A stretch of 64,000 bases of DNA, taken from the NCBI RefSeq assembly GCF_022385335.1, contig NZ_CP092431.1, positions 4,030,001-4,094,000 of the forward strand, in the 5' to 3' direction. This DNA is from Streptomyces deccanensis (GTDB taxonomy: Bacteria > Actinomycetota > Actinomycetes > Streptomycetales > Streptomycetaceae). The translations under genes were made by a program, and so were the position numbers. Below the pieces are notes generated by a model that was given only the letters and a program-made list of their open reading frames with translations, had not been told where the DNA came from and did not search any database. Positions 24,784 through 33,408 of this stretch are shown in pieces. Position 1 is the first letter of the stretch; each line of letters begins with the position of its first letter.

Positions 24784-25701
24784 TCACACCTTCAGGTACT
24801 TGCGCAGCGCGACGAACGCGGCCAACGCCGGCATCAGGAAGCTCACCGTGAGGATGAGCGGCAGCTTGACGAGGACCGCGTCCCAGCCGACGAAATTGAT
24901 CAAAGGCAGGTTCTGGGACAGCGCCACTCCGTTGTCGATCACGAAGTACTGGCCCAGGCCCAGGAAGACACAGGCGATCACTCCGCCGATGACACCGGCG
25001 ACCGCCGCCTCCATGATGAACGGCGCCTGGATGTAGAAGCCCGAGGCGCCCACCAGCCGCATGATCCCGATCTCACGACGACGGCTGAACGCGGAGACAC
25101 GCACGGTGTTGACGATCAGCAGCAGCGCCACGACCAGCATGACCGCCATCACACCGCGCGCCGCGAGGTTCAGGTAGCCGAGGAGCTTGAAGAGGTTGTC
25201 CAGGATGCCCTTCTGGTCCTGCACCGACTGCACACCGTCACGGCCGTTGAAGGCGCTCGCGATGACCTGGTACTTCTCCGGGTCCTTCAGCTTGATGCGA
25301 TACGACTCCTGCATCTGGTCCGGAGTGAGGCTGCTGGCCAGCGGGGAGTCGCCGAACTGCTCCTTGTAGTGCTTGTACGCCTCGTCCTGCGACTCGTGGG
25401 CGACGTTGTCGACGACCGCCATCTTGTCCAGGTCGGACTTGATCTGGTTCTTCTGCTCGGTCGTGACGGCGCCCTTGGCGCAGTTGGGGTCGGACTCCGC
25501 GTCGCTCTTGTTGCAGAGGAAGATCGACACGTTGACCTTGTCGTACCAGTAGCCCTTCATCTGGCTGACCTGGTCGCTCATCAGCAGCGAGCCACCGAAC
25601 AGGGCGAGGGAGAGGGCGACGGAGACGATGACCGCGAAGGTCATCGTGAGATTGCGGCGGAGACCGACACCGATCTCCGACAGGACGAACTGGGCCTGCA
25701 T
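24784..25701 (-). CDS. ftsX: cell-division ABC transporter permease FtsX
   Basis: A 305-residue membrane protein that, with FtsE, transmits the division signal to wall hydrolases outside the membrane. One N-terminal membrane segment (about 20-42, NLTMTFAVIVSVALSLALFGGSLLM) is followed by a large extracytoplasmic domain (about 45-175, with Cys in FLCNKSDAESDPNC) and three C-terminal segments in the usual FtsX arrangement (RREIGIMRLVGAS between the first two). The opening MQAQFVLSEIGVGLRRN is the standard actinobacterial start. It follows ftsE by 34 bases. Confidence 0.95.
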   Translation of the reverse strand: MQAQFVLSEIGVGLRRNLTMTFAVIVSVALSLALFGGSLLMSDQVSQMKGYWYDKVNVSIFLCNKSDAESDPNCAKGAVTTEQKNQIKSDLDKMAVVDNVAHESQDEAYKHYKEQFGDSPLASSLTPDQMQESYRIKLKDPEKYQVIASAFNGRDGVQSVQDQKGILDNLFKLLGYLNLAARGVMAVMLVVALLLIVNTVRVSAFSRRREIGIMRLVGASGFYIQAPFIMEAAVAGVIGGVIACVFLGLGQYFVIDNGVALSQNLPLINFVGWDAVLVKLPLILTVSFLMPALAAFVALRKYLKV

Positions 25702-25735
25702 GGCGTCTCGCTGAGCCTTTCGTGGACGGGGGCGG

Positions 25736-26425
25736 TCAGTGCTGGTAGCCGTAGACGCCGCGTGCCTGGTCGCGGACGAGGCGGCCCTTCTCCAGCTCGA
25801 TGACGCGCTTGCGCATCTGGTCCACGATGTTCTGGTCGTGGGTCGCCATCACCACGGTGGTGCCCGTGCGGTTGATGCGGTCGAGCAGCTTCATGATGCC
25901 GACGGAGGTCTGCGGGTCGAGGTTGCCGGTGGGCTCGTCCGCGATGAGGAGCTTGGGCCGGTTCACGAAGGCCCGCGCGATGGCCACGCGCTGCTGCTCA
26001 CCACCCGACAGCTCGCCCGGCATCCGCTCCTCCTTGCCGCCGAGGCCGACCAGTTCCAGCACCTGCGGCACGGACTTGCGGATCTCGCCGCGGGACTTGC
26101 CGATGACCTCCTGCGCGAAGGCGACGTTCTCGCCGACCGTCTTGTTCGGCAGCAGCCGGAAGTCCTGGAACACCGTCCCCAGCTGGCGGCGCATCTGCGG
26201 CACCTTCCAGTTGGACAGGCGCGCGAGGTCCTTGCCCAGGACGTGCACCTGGCCCTGGCTGCACCGCTCCTCCCGGAGGATCAGCCGCAGGAACGTGGAC
26301 TTTCCGGAGCCGGAGGAGCCCACGAGGAACACGAACTCGCCCTTCTCCACCTCCAGGGAGACATCCCTGAGTGCGGGGCGGGTCTGCTTGGGGTAGACCT
26401 TGGACACGTTGTCGAATCGGATCAC
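25736..26425 (-). CDS. ftsE: cell-division ATP-binding protein FtsE
   Basis: A 229-residue ABC ATPase that drives FtsX. All motifs are intact: Walker [10 protein letters not shown] (about 36-44), Q-loop VFQD, signature LSGGEQQ, Walker [10 protein letters not shown] and the switch His in ATHD. The GTG start at 26425 gives the conserved N-terminus [18 protein letters not shown]; longer open frames upstream run into a dispersed repeat and are rejected. A weak upstream ribosome site is present. First gene of the ftsE-ftsX pair. Confidence 0.95.
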   Translation of the reverse strand: MIRFDNVSKVYPKQTRPALRDVSLEVEKGEFVFLVGSSGSGKSTFLRLILREERCSQGQVHVLGKDLARLSNWKVPQMRRQLGTVFQDFRLLPNKTVGENVAFAQEVIGKSRGEIRKSVPQVLELVGLGGKEERMPGELSGGEQQRVAIARAFVNRPKLLIADEPTGNLDPQTSVGIMKLLDRINRTGTTVVMATHDQNIVDQMRKRVIELEKGRLVRDQARGVYGYQH

Positions 26426-26484
26426 GGATGCACCACAAGCCGTCGGGAATGGATGGACGAGACTGTACCGTCCCCGGCCCCGTA

Positions 26485-26506
26485 AGGGGCGCGGGGAACT
26501 GCGCGA
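26485..26506 (+). repeat. dispersed repeat, single arm
   Basis: A full 22-base repeat core (AGGGG then CGCGGGGAACTGCGCGA) upstream of ftsE and of the small gene at 26668, preceded by GGCCCCGTA, which pairs with the start of the core. It continues into ACAAGCCCCCACCGG, the same flank as at other loci. The rest of 26426-26667 shows no other feature. Confidence 0.85.
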
Positions 26507-26667
26507 CAAGCCCCCACCGGCCCGCAGCCGCGCGACCACGGCTACCAGCCCCTTTCGTAGGCGCCCGCGCAACCTCCGGCGGAACCTGGCACAGTGGTGT
26601 AGAGGAACGGTCCGGCTCCGCGAAGCGTTGAGGTATGTGTGAGGCCATTGCAAGGAGGGCGAGGCGC

Positions 26668-26859
26668 ATGACGTACGACCGGTTGGTGTGCGCGAACTGC
26701 GCGTCCCCCGTCGCCGAGGGCCGTTGCCATGTGTGCCGGGCCAGCCGCGAGCGTCTCCAGCAGGAGAACCCCTTCGCGAGCCTGAGCCCCATGACCCTGA
26801 TCGCCCTCCTGGCGATCCTCATAGCGGCCGTGGCGCTGCTGGCGCACCAGACGGCATAG
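26668..26859 (+). CDS. small zinc-ribbon membrane protein
   Basis: A 63-residue protein. Two CxxC pairs (CANC at about residues 8-11 and CHVC at about 21-24) form a likely zinc ribbon facing the cytoplasm. A single membrane segment fills the C-terminal third (about 39-60, [18 protein letters not shown]). ATG 26668 follows AAGGAGGG by 9 bases; a longer frame from 26635 lacks this. It lies divergent from ftsE. The function is unknown; the C-tail anchor and ribbon suggest a small scaffold or assembly factor. A strong terminator follows at 26913. Confidence 0.78.
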   Translation: MTYDRLVCANCASPVAEGRCHVCRASRERLQQENPFASLSPMTLIALLAILIAAVALLAHQTA

Positions 26860-26912
26860 GGACGCCTCGCCGCCACAGACGCGTGCGCGGGGCAAGACGT
26901 ACGACAACGTAA

Positions 26913-26949
26913 GACGAAGGCCCGGGGCTGGCTGCCCCGGGCCTTCGTC
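26913..26949. terminator. bidirectional intrinsic terminator
   Basis: Perfect 16-bp stem GACGAAGGCCCGGGGC (26913-26928 and 26934-26949) with a 5-base loop. It lies between two converging genes, the zinc-ribbon gene and the LAETG gene, and can end both transcripts. Confidence 0.85.
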
Positions 26950-26982
26950 GTACGCGTGTGGTGCTGTGCCGACCGTCTACGG

Positions 26983-27897
26983 TCAGGCGGCCGCGCCGCG
27001 GCCGACCATCAGGCGCGGCAGCAGACGGAAGCCGATACCGCCGACGATCATCGTGGCGGCGCCGACCAGCAGGAACGTGGTCTCCGCGGCACCCGTCTCG
27101 GCCAGCTCGCCGGTGCCGGCGCCCTGGGCCTCGGTCTCCGTGCCGGTGTCGGTGAGGGCCGAGGAGCCCTCCTGCTGAACGACCTCGTCGTTGCCACCGT
27201 CGGTGTCGGTCCCACCGGAGGTGGAGCCGCCGTCGGCGGAGCCGCCGGAGGTGGAGGAACCGCCGTCGCTGCCGCCGGAGGTGGACGAGCCACCGTCGCT
27301 GCCGCCGTCGGTGGAGCCGCCGGAGGTCCCGTTCGAGGTGGAGCCGCCCGAGGTGCCGTTGGAGGTTCCGTTCGAGGTGGAACCGCCGGAGGTGCCGTTG
27401 GACGTTCCGTTCGAGGTGGAGCCGCTGGTACCGGTGGTGCCCGTGGTACCGGTGGTGCCCGTGGTACCGGTGGTGCCCGTGGTACCGGTGGTGCCCGTGG
27501 TACCGGTGGTGCCCGTGGTACCGGTCGTGCCGGTGGTGCCCGTGGTGCCCGTGGTGCCCGTGGTGCCGGTGTCGCCGCCGGTCGTGCCGGACGTACCGAT
27601 GGTGCCCGTCGTGCTGACGGCGCCGGTCGTGCCGGTCGTGCCGGCGGTGGTCTCACCGGTCGTGGTCTCACCGGTGGTCTCACCCGTGGTCGCACCCACG
27701 TTGGTGTTGCCCTCGGTGTCGTTGCCGGTCTGGACCGAGACGCCGGCCCCGAGGGAACCTCCGTCGTCGGTGCTGACATTGACGCCGACACCGAGGTCCA
27801 GCGCGGAAGCGGCGCCCGCGGCGGTCAGTGACGCGCCAGCGGCGATCACGGCACCCGCGGCTATGCGCGCCACACGGATCCGCGTCTTCTTCGTCAT
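26983..27897 (-). CDS. sortase-anchored surface protein with Gly-Thr-Thr repeats
   Basis: A 304-residue secreted protein. A signal peptide (about 1-32, [22 protein letters not shown]) is followed by a short globular part ([13 protein letters not shown]...), a long Thr/Gly stretch with about fifteen consecutive GTT triplets, then [11 protein letters not shown] and [10 protein letters not shown] repeats. The C-terminus has LAETG, a hydrophobic segment and a basic tail ([11 protein letters not shown]), the sorting signal for class E sortase in Streptomyces. It should be covalently attached to peptidoglycan, with the repeats as a wall-spanning stalk. The G-T-T periodicity resembles collagen-like stalks, but Pro is absent. 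A sorting-signal protein this small and repetitive may act in adhesion or surface coating. Confidence 0.85.
   Translation of the reverse strand: MTKKTRIRVARIAAGAVIAAGASLTAAGAASALDLGVGVNVSTDDGGSLGAGVSVQTGNDTEGNTNVGATTGETTGETTTGETTAGTTGTTGAVSTTGTIGTSGTTGGDTGTTGTTGTTGTTGTTGTTGTTGTTGTTGTTGTTGTTGTTGTTGTTGTSGSTSNGTSNGTSGGSTSNGTSNGTSGGSTSNGTSGGSTDGGSDGGSSTSGGSDGGSSTSGGSADGGSTSGGTDTDGGNDEVVQQEGSSALTDTGTETEAQGAGTGELAETGAAETTFLLVGAATMIVGGIGFRLLPRLMVGRGAAA
27427..27570. repeat. 18-bp tandem repeat inside the LAETG gene
   Basis: Five perfect 18-bp units GGTACCGGTGGTGCCCGT run head to tail from 27427 to 27516, then continue as diverging copies to about 27570. They encode the Gly-Thr-Thr stretch. Each unit codes for six residues, so slippage would change the stalk length without shifting the frame. 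Confidence 0.85.
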
Positions 27898-28140
27898 ATG
27901 GCTGCTACCCCCAGTAGCTATCAGTAAATGGAGCAGCGCCCGGGGCCGCGATCAACGGGAGCAGTCGGTTGGTTCGAAGTCCCCCGGTTCACATGCGCCC
28001 CAGTAATGCGCATGCCATACGCCAACCTTCCCAGTTTTCCCAGCAACGTCAAGGTCGTTGCGTACGCGATGTCCCGTTCACCGCATTTGACCTCGTCAAT
28101 AACATGTGAGTGTGACGTAAGACCCAGACATCCCCACACA

Positions 28141-28181
28141 GACAAGGCAACTGCCTCCCGAGGGAAGGCAGTTGCCTTGTC
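28141..28181 (-). terminator. intrinsic terminator after prfB
   Basis: Perfect 16-bp stem GACAAGGCAACTGCCT (28141-28156 and 28166-28181) with a 9-base loop, 25 bases past the prfB stop. The remaining intergenic DNA, 27898-28140, is relatively AT-rich, probably the promoter region of the LAETG gene; no specific site was recognised there. Confidence 0.85.
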
Positions 28182-28205
28182 GACAAAGCGCTGAATTCGG
28201 CGGGT

Positions 28206-29309
28206 CTACTTCTCCTGCTGCTTGCGCCAGCGAATTCCGGCCTCGAGGAAGCCCTCGATCTCGCCATTGAACACGGCCTCGGGGTTACCGACTTCGTAGT
28301 CGGTGCGGAGGTCCTTGACCATCTGGTACGGGTGCAGGACGTACGAACGCATCTGGTTGCCCCACGAACTGCCGCCGTCCTTGAGGGCGTCCATCTTGGC
28401 CCGCTCCTCCTGGCGCTGCCGCTCCAGCAGCTTCGCCTGGAGAACGTTCATGGCGGTGGCCTTGTTCTGGATCTGCGACCGCTCGTTCTGGCAGGAGACG
28501 ACGATGCCGGTGGGGAGGTGGGTCAACCGGACCGCGGAGTCCGTGGTGTTGACGCCCTGGCCGCCGGGGCCGGAGGAGCGGTAGACGTCCACGCGCAGCT
28601 CTGACTCGTCGATCTCGATGTGGTCGGTCTGCTCGACCACGGGCAGGACCTCGACACCGGCGAAGGAGGTCTGGCGCCGGCCCTGGTTGTCGAAGGGCGA
28701 GATGCGGACCAGCCGGTGGGTGCCCTGCTCCACGGAGAGCGTGCCGTAGGCGTACGGCACCTGCACGGCGAAGGTGGTGGACTTGATGCCCGCCTCCTCC
28801 GCGTACGAGGTCTCGTACACCTCGGTCTTGTAGCCCTTCTGCTCCGCCCAGCGCAGATACATCCGCTGGAGCTTCTCGGCGAAGTCGGCGGCGTCGACGC
28901 CACCGGCCTCGGCGCGGATGTTGACCAGGGCCTCACGGGCGTCGTACTCGCCGGACAGGAGGGTACGGACCTCCATCTCGTCCAGCGCCTTGCGGACGGA
29001 GACCAGCTCCGACTCGGCCTCGGCGCGGGTGTCCGGGTCGTCCTCCTCCTCGGCCATCTCGAAGAGGACACCGAGGTCGTCGATGCGACCGCGCAGCGCC
29101 TCCGCCTTCCTGACCTCGGCCTGGAGGTGGGAGAGCTTGCTGGTGATCTTCTGCGCCTCGTCCGGGTTGTCCCACAGGGACGGCGCGGCCGCCTGCTCCT
29201 CGAGCACGGCGATGTCTGCCCTCAGCTTGTCGAGGTCCAAAACGGCCTCGATCGACTCCATGGTCGAGGAGAGGGACTTCAGCTCTTCGGATACATCGAC
29301 AACTGCCAC
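28206..29309 (-). CDS. prfB: peptide chain release factor 2
   Basis: RF2 ends translation at UGA and UAA. The 367-residue protein has the peptidyl-tRNA hydrolysis motif GGQ in [21 protein letters not shown] (about residue 250) and the stop-codon reading motif SPF in [14 protein letters not shown] (about 203-205), which marks RF2 rather than RF1. The frame is continuous from the first codon, so the programmed +1 frameshift that controls prfB in E. coli is absent here. It begins [18 protein letters not shown], as usual for actinobacteria. A terminator lies downstream. Confidence 0.96.
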   Translation of the reverse strand: MAVVDVSEELKSLSSTMESIEAVLDLDKLRADIAVLEEQAAAPSLWDNPDEAQKITSKLSHLQAEVRKAEALRGRIDDLGVLFEMAEEEDDPDTRAEAESELVSVRKALDEMEVRTLLSGEYDAREALVNIRAEAGGVDAADFAEKLQRMYLRWAEQKGYKTEVYETSYAEEAGIKSTTFAVQVPYAYGTLSVEQGTHRLVRISPFDNQGRRQTSFAGVEVLPVVEQTDHIEIDESELRVDVYRSSGPGGQGVNTTDSAVRLTHLPTGIVVSCQNERSQIQNKATAMNVLQAKLLERQRQEERAKMDALKDGGSSWGNQMRSYVLHPYQMVKDLRTDYEVGNPEAVFNGEIEGFLEAGIRWRKQQEK

Positions 29310-29379
29310 GCCCCCAGCGTAACGGCTCCGCCGGGGAAGCCATGCGGGGCGGCGGGGGCATGTGCTTCGGCCGCGGGTG

Positions 29380-29498
29380 GGTGGGGCTTCTCGCGCAGTT
29401 CCCCGCGCCCCTGAAAAGCCGGGGCTGCGCCCCCTGCTTTTCAGGCCCGCAGGGCCTGGTCTTTTAGGGGCGCGGGGAACTGCGCGAGAAGCCCCACC
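29380..29498. repeat. large inverted pair of dispersed repeat, downstream of pkaB
   Basis: Two perfect 33-bp inverted arms (29380-29412 and 29466-29498) surround a 53-base centre that itself contains a smaller hairpin (AAAAGC...GCTTTT). Each arm holds the 22-base core. The right-arm flank continues to 29547, at the pkaB stop codon, and is nearly identical to the flank downstream of pkaA. It could form a cruciform, a strong RNA hairpin, or a terminator between converging-side reads of pkaB and prfB. Confidence 0.9.
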
Positions 29499-29546
29499 GG
29501 AGCCGCACCCGCCGACGCACCCGAACCCCCGAGCTATCAGGCGCCC

Positions 29547-30788
29547 TCAAGGACTACCCGGCGCCGAATTCTTCGTGTCCGTCGGCGCTCCCCCGTCGTC
29601 GTCCCCCGACGTCGCCGCCCACGTCCCCACCCCCACCGCCGCGATCAACGCCACCGCCGCCGCCCCGAGGGTGATCCGACGCCGCCGCACCGCGCTCCCC
29701 CGGTTCCGCGCGGAGCCGGGCCGCGGCGCCCCCGTCGGGCGAGGCACCCGCGCCGTCCCCCGCGCACCCCCCGCCAGCTCGTCCGGCCCCGGCACCCGCA
29801 TCGACGTATGGGTGTCCCGGTTGGAGTCCGGCTTGGCCCCCGGCACCAGCGGCACCGCCCCGCGCCGCACCCGCTCACGCGGCGTCGCGGTGGCCTCGGC
29901 CGGCTCCTCCTCGTACCCGTCGCCGGACTCCGTCCCCGGCTCGTCGACGTCCAGCGGCGGCATCCCCGCCAGCAGCGGCAACTGCTCCCGCAGCCGCGCC
30001 GCCAGCTCCGACGCCCGCAGCCGCGAGGCCGGCGCCTTGGCGAGGCACTGCACGAGCAGCTGCCACAGCTCCTCGGGGATGCCGGGCAGCGGGACGACGG
30101 TCTCGGTGACGTGGCGGCGCAGCACCGCGCCGGGGTGGCCGCCGCCGAACGGGGTGAACCCGGCCAGCAGCTCGTACAGCACGGTCGCGAGGGCGTAGAT
30201 GTCCACGGCCGCGCGGGGCGGCAGGCCCTCGACGATCTCGGGGGCGAGATAGTCCGGCGTTCCGATGATCTTCGTGGCGCGGGTGCGGCGCGGGGAGTCG
30301 ATCAGCTTGGCGACGCCGAAGTCGGTGAGGAGGGCCGGGTGCGCGCCGCCGGGGCCCAGCGGGCCCTGCATGTCCAGCAGCACGTTCTCCGGCTTGACGT
30401 CCCGGTGGACGACCCCGGCCGCGTGCGCCGCCGCCAGGCCGTCGGCGATGTCGGCCACTATGGCGACCGCCGCCTCGGGGGCCATGCGCCGCTCCCGGTC
30501 GAGGCGGGTACGCAGGTCCGTGCCCCGGACGAGGTCCATGACGAGGGCGAGGTCGTTGCCGTCGACGACGAGGTCGCGGACGGAGACCACGTTCGGGTGG
30601 TCGAGGCCCAGCAGCGCGGTGCGCTCCTGGACGAAGCGGCTGACGAGTTCCTGGTCGGACGAGAGGTCCTCGCGCAGCAGCTTGATGGCGACGGGGCCCT
30701 CCGGGCCCTCACCCAGCCACACCGTGCCGGCGCTGCCCCGCCCCAGAATCTGGTTCGCGGTGTACCGGCTTCCGATCTTCCGTCCCAA
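29547..30788 (-). CDS. pkaB: Ser/Thr protein kinase, PkaB-like
   Basis: A 413-residue eukaryotic-type kinase. The catalytic domain (about residues 7-265) is intact: G-loop GRGSAGTVWLG, VAIKLL, HRDVKPENVLL, DFGVAK and GTPDYLAPE. A polar linker with many Thr, Glu and Pro follows, then one membrane segment (about 367-387, ITLGAAAVALIAAVGVGTWAA) and a short Asp/Gly tail outside. The start is probably TTG 30788, preceded by AGGAG at a 5-base spacing; no ATG is suitably placed. It lies downstream of pkaA on the same strand; in S. coelicolor the equivalent pair is PkaB/PkaA, active kinases affecting development. Substrates are not known from the sequence. Confidence 0.9.
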   Translation of the reverse strand: MGRKIGSRYTANQILGRGSAGTVWLGEGPEGPVAIKLLREDLSSDQELVSRFVQERTALLGLDHPNVVSVRDLVVDGNDLALVMDLVRGTDLRTRLDRERRMAPEAAVAIVADIADGLAAAHAAGVVHRDVKPENVLLDMQGPLGPGGAHPALLTDFGVAKLIDSPRRTRATKIIGTPDYLAPEIVEGLPPRAAVDIYALATVLYELLAGFTPFGGGHPGAVLRRHVTETVVPLPGIPEELWQLLVQCLAKAPASRLRASELAARLREQLPLLAGMPPLDVDEPGTESGDGYEEEPAEATATPRERVRRGAVPLVPGAKPDSNRDTHTSMRVPGPDELAGGARGTARVPRPTGAPRPGSARNRGSAVRRRRITLGAAAVALIAAVGVGTWAATSGDDDGGAPTDTKNSAPGSP

Positions 30789-30987
30789 GACTGCTCCTAC
30801 AGGCCGCGTGTTGGCGACAAAGCTACGCGCCCGGGGACCCAACCTTCACCGCCGAGGCGGAAATCACCCCTCAGATGTCGACAAGTCCCCAACGTGGGGC
30901 TCCGCGCGGGGCTCCGCCGGGTCCGGGGTACGCAAAGGGGGGTGGGGGGCTTGGTTGCGTCAGCGGGTGCGGGTGCGTGGGGGCTGG

Positions 30988-31110
30988 TCGCGCAGTTCCC
31001 CGCGCCCCTGAAAAGCAGGGGCTGCGCCCCGTGCTTTTCAGGCCCGCAGGGCCGTGGTCTTTCCAGGCCCGCAGGGGCCTGGTCTTTTAGGGGCGCGGGG
31101 AACTGCGCGA
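30988..31110. repeat. large inverted pair of dispersed repeat, downstream of pkaA
   Basis: Perfect 22-bp arms (30988-31009 and 31089-31110) with extra imperfect pairing outside, around a centre holding AGGCCCGCAGG-type short repeats in two copies. This fills most of the 30789-31168 gap between pkaA and pkaB. The segment 31089-31170 matches 29466-29547 downstream of pkaB with a single base difference. It should form a strong RNA structure after pkaA, so pkaB may be transcribed separately. Confidence 0.9.
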
Positions 31111-31168
31111 GAAGCCCCACCGGAGCCGCACCCGCCGACGCACCCGCACCCCCGAGCTATCAGGCGCC

Positions 31169-32902
31169 CTACGAACCGGAGCCGTTGTCCAAGTCCCGCA
31201 CCCACTTGCCCACATCGCCGACCCAGTCCGAGAGCTGGCCCCACCAGCTCTTCCCCGTGCCCACCCACCCCTGCAGCGGAGTGAACTCCCAGATCAGCCA
31301 GCCACCGACGAAGAGCAGCACGATCATGAACAGGCACCCCTTGAGGCACCCCAGCCCCGGGATCCGCATCGGGTTGGCGCTGCGCTGACGCGGCGGCCGG
31401 GGCTCACGCGGCGGCCGCGGCTCACGCTGAGGCCGGGGCGCCGGCTGCTGCGGCTGCGGCGCGGGCGCGTACCGCTCCGGCTGCCGACGCTGCGGCTGCC
31501 GCGCGGGGGCGGGCGCGGGCGCGTACGGCTGCTGTTGCTGCTGCGGGTGCCCGTACCCGGGGCCGGGCCCGCCCTGCGGCGGTCGCTGCTGGCGGCGCGG
31601 CTGCTGCTGGGGCTGCTGCGGAGGCTGCTGCGGGCGGCCCGCCTGCCGCTGGGGGCGGCGGCGCAGCGGGTCCTCGCTGGGGTCGAGGTACTGGACCTGC
31701 GTCTGCTCGTTGCGGTCGCGGGCCGCGCGGAGCTGGTTCTGCCAGGGGTGGGGCTGCTCGGGCGGCTGCCCGCCGGGGTCGTGCGAGGGGACCGGCGGCA
31801 TGACGGACGTCGGGTCGGCGCCGGAGGTGTGCGGGAGCACGGTCGTCGGGTCGCCCGCGCCCGCCGGTCCCGAGGTGTGCGGGAGGACGCTGGTCGCCGC
31901 GTTCGGGTCGTAGGAACCCGCGCCGTGCGGCAGCACCTGGGTCGGGTCGGCCGAACCGAACGGCTCGGGGGCGCCCGGCACCTGTGCGGGCGCCGGGTCG
32001 GGGGCGAGGATGTGGCCCACGCCCTCGGCGGCGGCGATCTGCATGGAGTTCGCGTGCACGCCGACGCCCTCGGCGACGATGCGGAGCGCGCGGGCGAGGT
32101 TGACGGCGCTGGGCCGCTCGCGCGGGTTCTTGCGCAGGCAGCGCTCGATGACCGTCCACAGCGGGTCGGGGACGGTGGAGGGGCGGCGCGGTTCGGCGCT
32201 GAGGTGCTGGTGCAGCACTTCGAGCGCGGACTGGCCGTTGAACGGCGGGCGTCCGGTGACCAGTTCGTACATGAGGATGCCGGCGCCGTAGATGTCGACG
32301 GCGGAGGTCTGCGGCTGGCCCTCGGCGGACTCGGGGGCCACGTACGCGGGCGTGCCGACGAACTCGCTGGTCCGGGTCAGGCCGGGGGAGTCGGCGAGCC
32401 GGGCGATGCCGAAGTCCGTCAGCATCGGGTGCATCTCGCCGCCGTCCTGCCTGAGCAGGACGTTCGCGGGCTTCAGGTCGCGGTGGACGACGCCGTCGGC
32501 GTGGCTGGCGGCGAGCGCGTCGGCGATCTGGGCGGTCATCAGGGCCGCGCCGACCGGCGAGAGGGGGCCGTTCTCCCGGAGGTAGCGGTGCAGGTCGGGG
32601 CCCTGGACCAGGTCCATGACCAGGGCCAGCAGATCGCCCTCGACGACGAGGTCCCGGACGCGCACGATGTTCGGGTGGGTGAGCCGGAGCAGGACGGAGC
32701 GCTCCCGCAGGAACCGCATCACGATGTCCGCGTCGCTCGCGAGCTCCTCCTTGAGGACCTTGATCGCGACGGTCTCGCCGGGGTGGCCGGGGACGGCCGC
32801 CTCGGCCCCGGCGGTCTCCCGCTGGCGGGCGCGCCAGACCGTGCCTGTGGCGCCGCGTCCAATCGGCTCCTCAAGGAGGTACTTACTGCCTACCGGCCGC
32901 AC
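31169..32902 (-). CDS. pkaA: Ser/Thr protein kinase, PkaA-like, with TxVLPH repeats
   Basis: A 577-residue kinase. The catalytic domain (about 8-275) has GRGATGTVWRA, VAIKVL, HRDLKPANVLL, DFGIAR and GTPAYVAPE. A long cytoplasmic linker (about 285-515) first carries four related units (DPTQVLPHG, ATSVLPHTSG, PTTVLPHTSG, DPTSVMPP), then Gln/Pro/Arg-rich sequence. One membrane segment lies near 523-545 (GCLFMIVLLFVGGWLIW), followed by a Trp-rich extracytoplasmic tail. The repeated Thr motifs look like autophosphorylation and FHA docking sites, and the divergent neighbour is an FHA protein. GTG 32902 follows GGGAG. PkaA of S. coelicolor has similar size and architecture. Confidence 0.9.
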   Translation of the reverse strand: MRPVGSKYLLEEPIGRGATGTVWRARQRETAGAEAAVPGHPGETVAIKVLKEELASDADIVMRFLRERSVLLRLTHPNIVRVRDLVVEGDLLALVMDLVQGPDLHRYLRENGPLSPVGAALMTAQIADALAASHADGVVHRDLKPANVLLRQDGGEMHPMLTDFGIARLADSPGLTRTSEFVGTPAYVAPESAEGQPQTSAVDIYGAGILMYELVTGRPPFNGQSALEVLHQHLSAEPRRPSTVPDPLWTVIERCLRKNPRERPSAVNLARALRIVAEGVGVHANSMQIAAAEGVGHILAPDPAPAQVPGAPEPFGSADPTQVLPHGAGSYDPNAATSVLPHTSGPAGAGDPTTVLPHTSGADPTSVMPPVPSHDPGGQPPEQPHPWQNQLRAARDRNEQTQVQYLDPSEDPLRRRPQRQAGRPQQPPQQPQQQPRRQQRPPQGGPGPGYGHPQQQQQPYAPAPAPARQPQRRQPERYAPAPQPQQPAPRPQREPRPPREPRPPRQRSANPMRIPGLGCLKGCLFMIVLLFVGGWLIWEFTPLQGWVGTGKSWWGQLSDWVGDVGKWVRDLDNGSGS

Positions 32903-33408
32903 GTCATGCGCTCCCTGTTGCTTGCTTGCCTGGTCACGCCCTGAGTTCCCGCGGACGTTCCGACCACTGTAGTGCGGCCGTCCACGGGACCGGGCTGTTC
33001 ACTTCCCGACTCTTCCTGCCCACTCTGTCCGCTTGCTGTGGTTCGAGTACGTACGGGTACCCGTGTGCGTTCGATGGAAAGACGCTCCCCGATGGGCGGT
33101 TGGTTGCCGTGCGGGGGTATGCCGGGTTCCGGATGCGGACGGGAGCGATCCCGAATGCGGCCGCGATACGGACGTGACCGATCTCAAGTGATCAACTGGC
33201 GGGCACTGGTCAGGCATTTTTGGGGGCAGAGCCGACCAATCAAGATCACTTGACGCTGGGCGGCGGGCGAGTTGTCAGTGGCAGGTGCGAGGATGCCTCC
33301 AGTACTGGCCGACGTGCCCGTGAAGCGGTGGGGGAAGTCTGCGGTGGGGACCGCGCAGTCTCGTCCTCGTCGTCGCGGGTGCCCGCGCGGAAGGGACCGC
33401 TGACGGCG
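32903..33408. promoter_or_regulatory. divergent promoter region with spaced inverted repeat
   Basis: This 506-base region separates the starts of pkaA and the FHA-FtsK gene. An inverted pair TCAAGTGATC (33184-33193) and GATCACTTGA (33244-33253) is separated by 50 bases, far enough for looping between two bound dimers. A TTGACG at 33250 could be a -35 element for the plus-strand gene. The rest (32903-33180) shows nothing recognisable. An open frame from 33220 overlaps it, but the FHA protein more probably starts at 33409. Confidence 0.45.

Noticed and set aside
27427..27570. CRISPR-like array
   Set aside because: The units are contiguous without spacers and encode a protein repeat, so it is a coding minisatellite.
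27191..28006. Plus-strand frame rich in Val-Pro repeats opposite the LAETG gene
   Set aside because: It is the antisense of the tandem repeat. The minus-strand protein has a signal peptide and sorting signal, so that strand is the real one.
28206..29309. Possible programmed frameshift in prfB
   Set aside because: The frame is open from the start through GGQ, and no in-frame early UGA or slippery sequence is present.
30789..30842. Longer start for pkaB at 30842
   Set aside because: That codon is TTG with no spaced ribosome site. TTG 30788 has AGGAG five bases upstream and leads directly into the kinase domain.
29380..31110. Insertion-sequence ends around pkaB
   Set aside because: The inverted arms are copies of a repeat found at many loci, and there is no transposase or target duplication.
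33220..33408. Extended N-terminus for the FHA-FtsK protein
   Set aside because: The added 63 residues are low complexity and overlap the probable promoter and inverted repeat. The compact domain starts at 33409.
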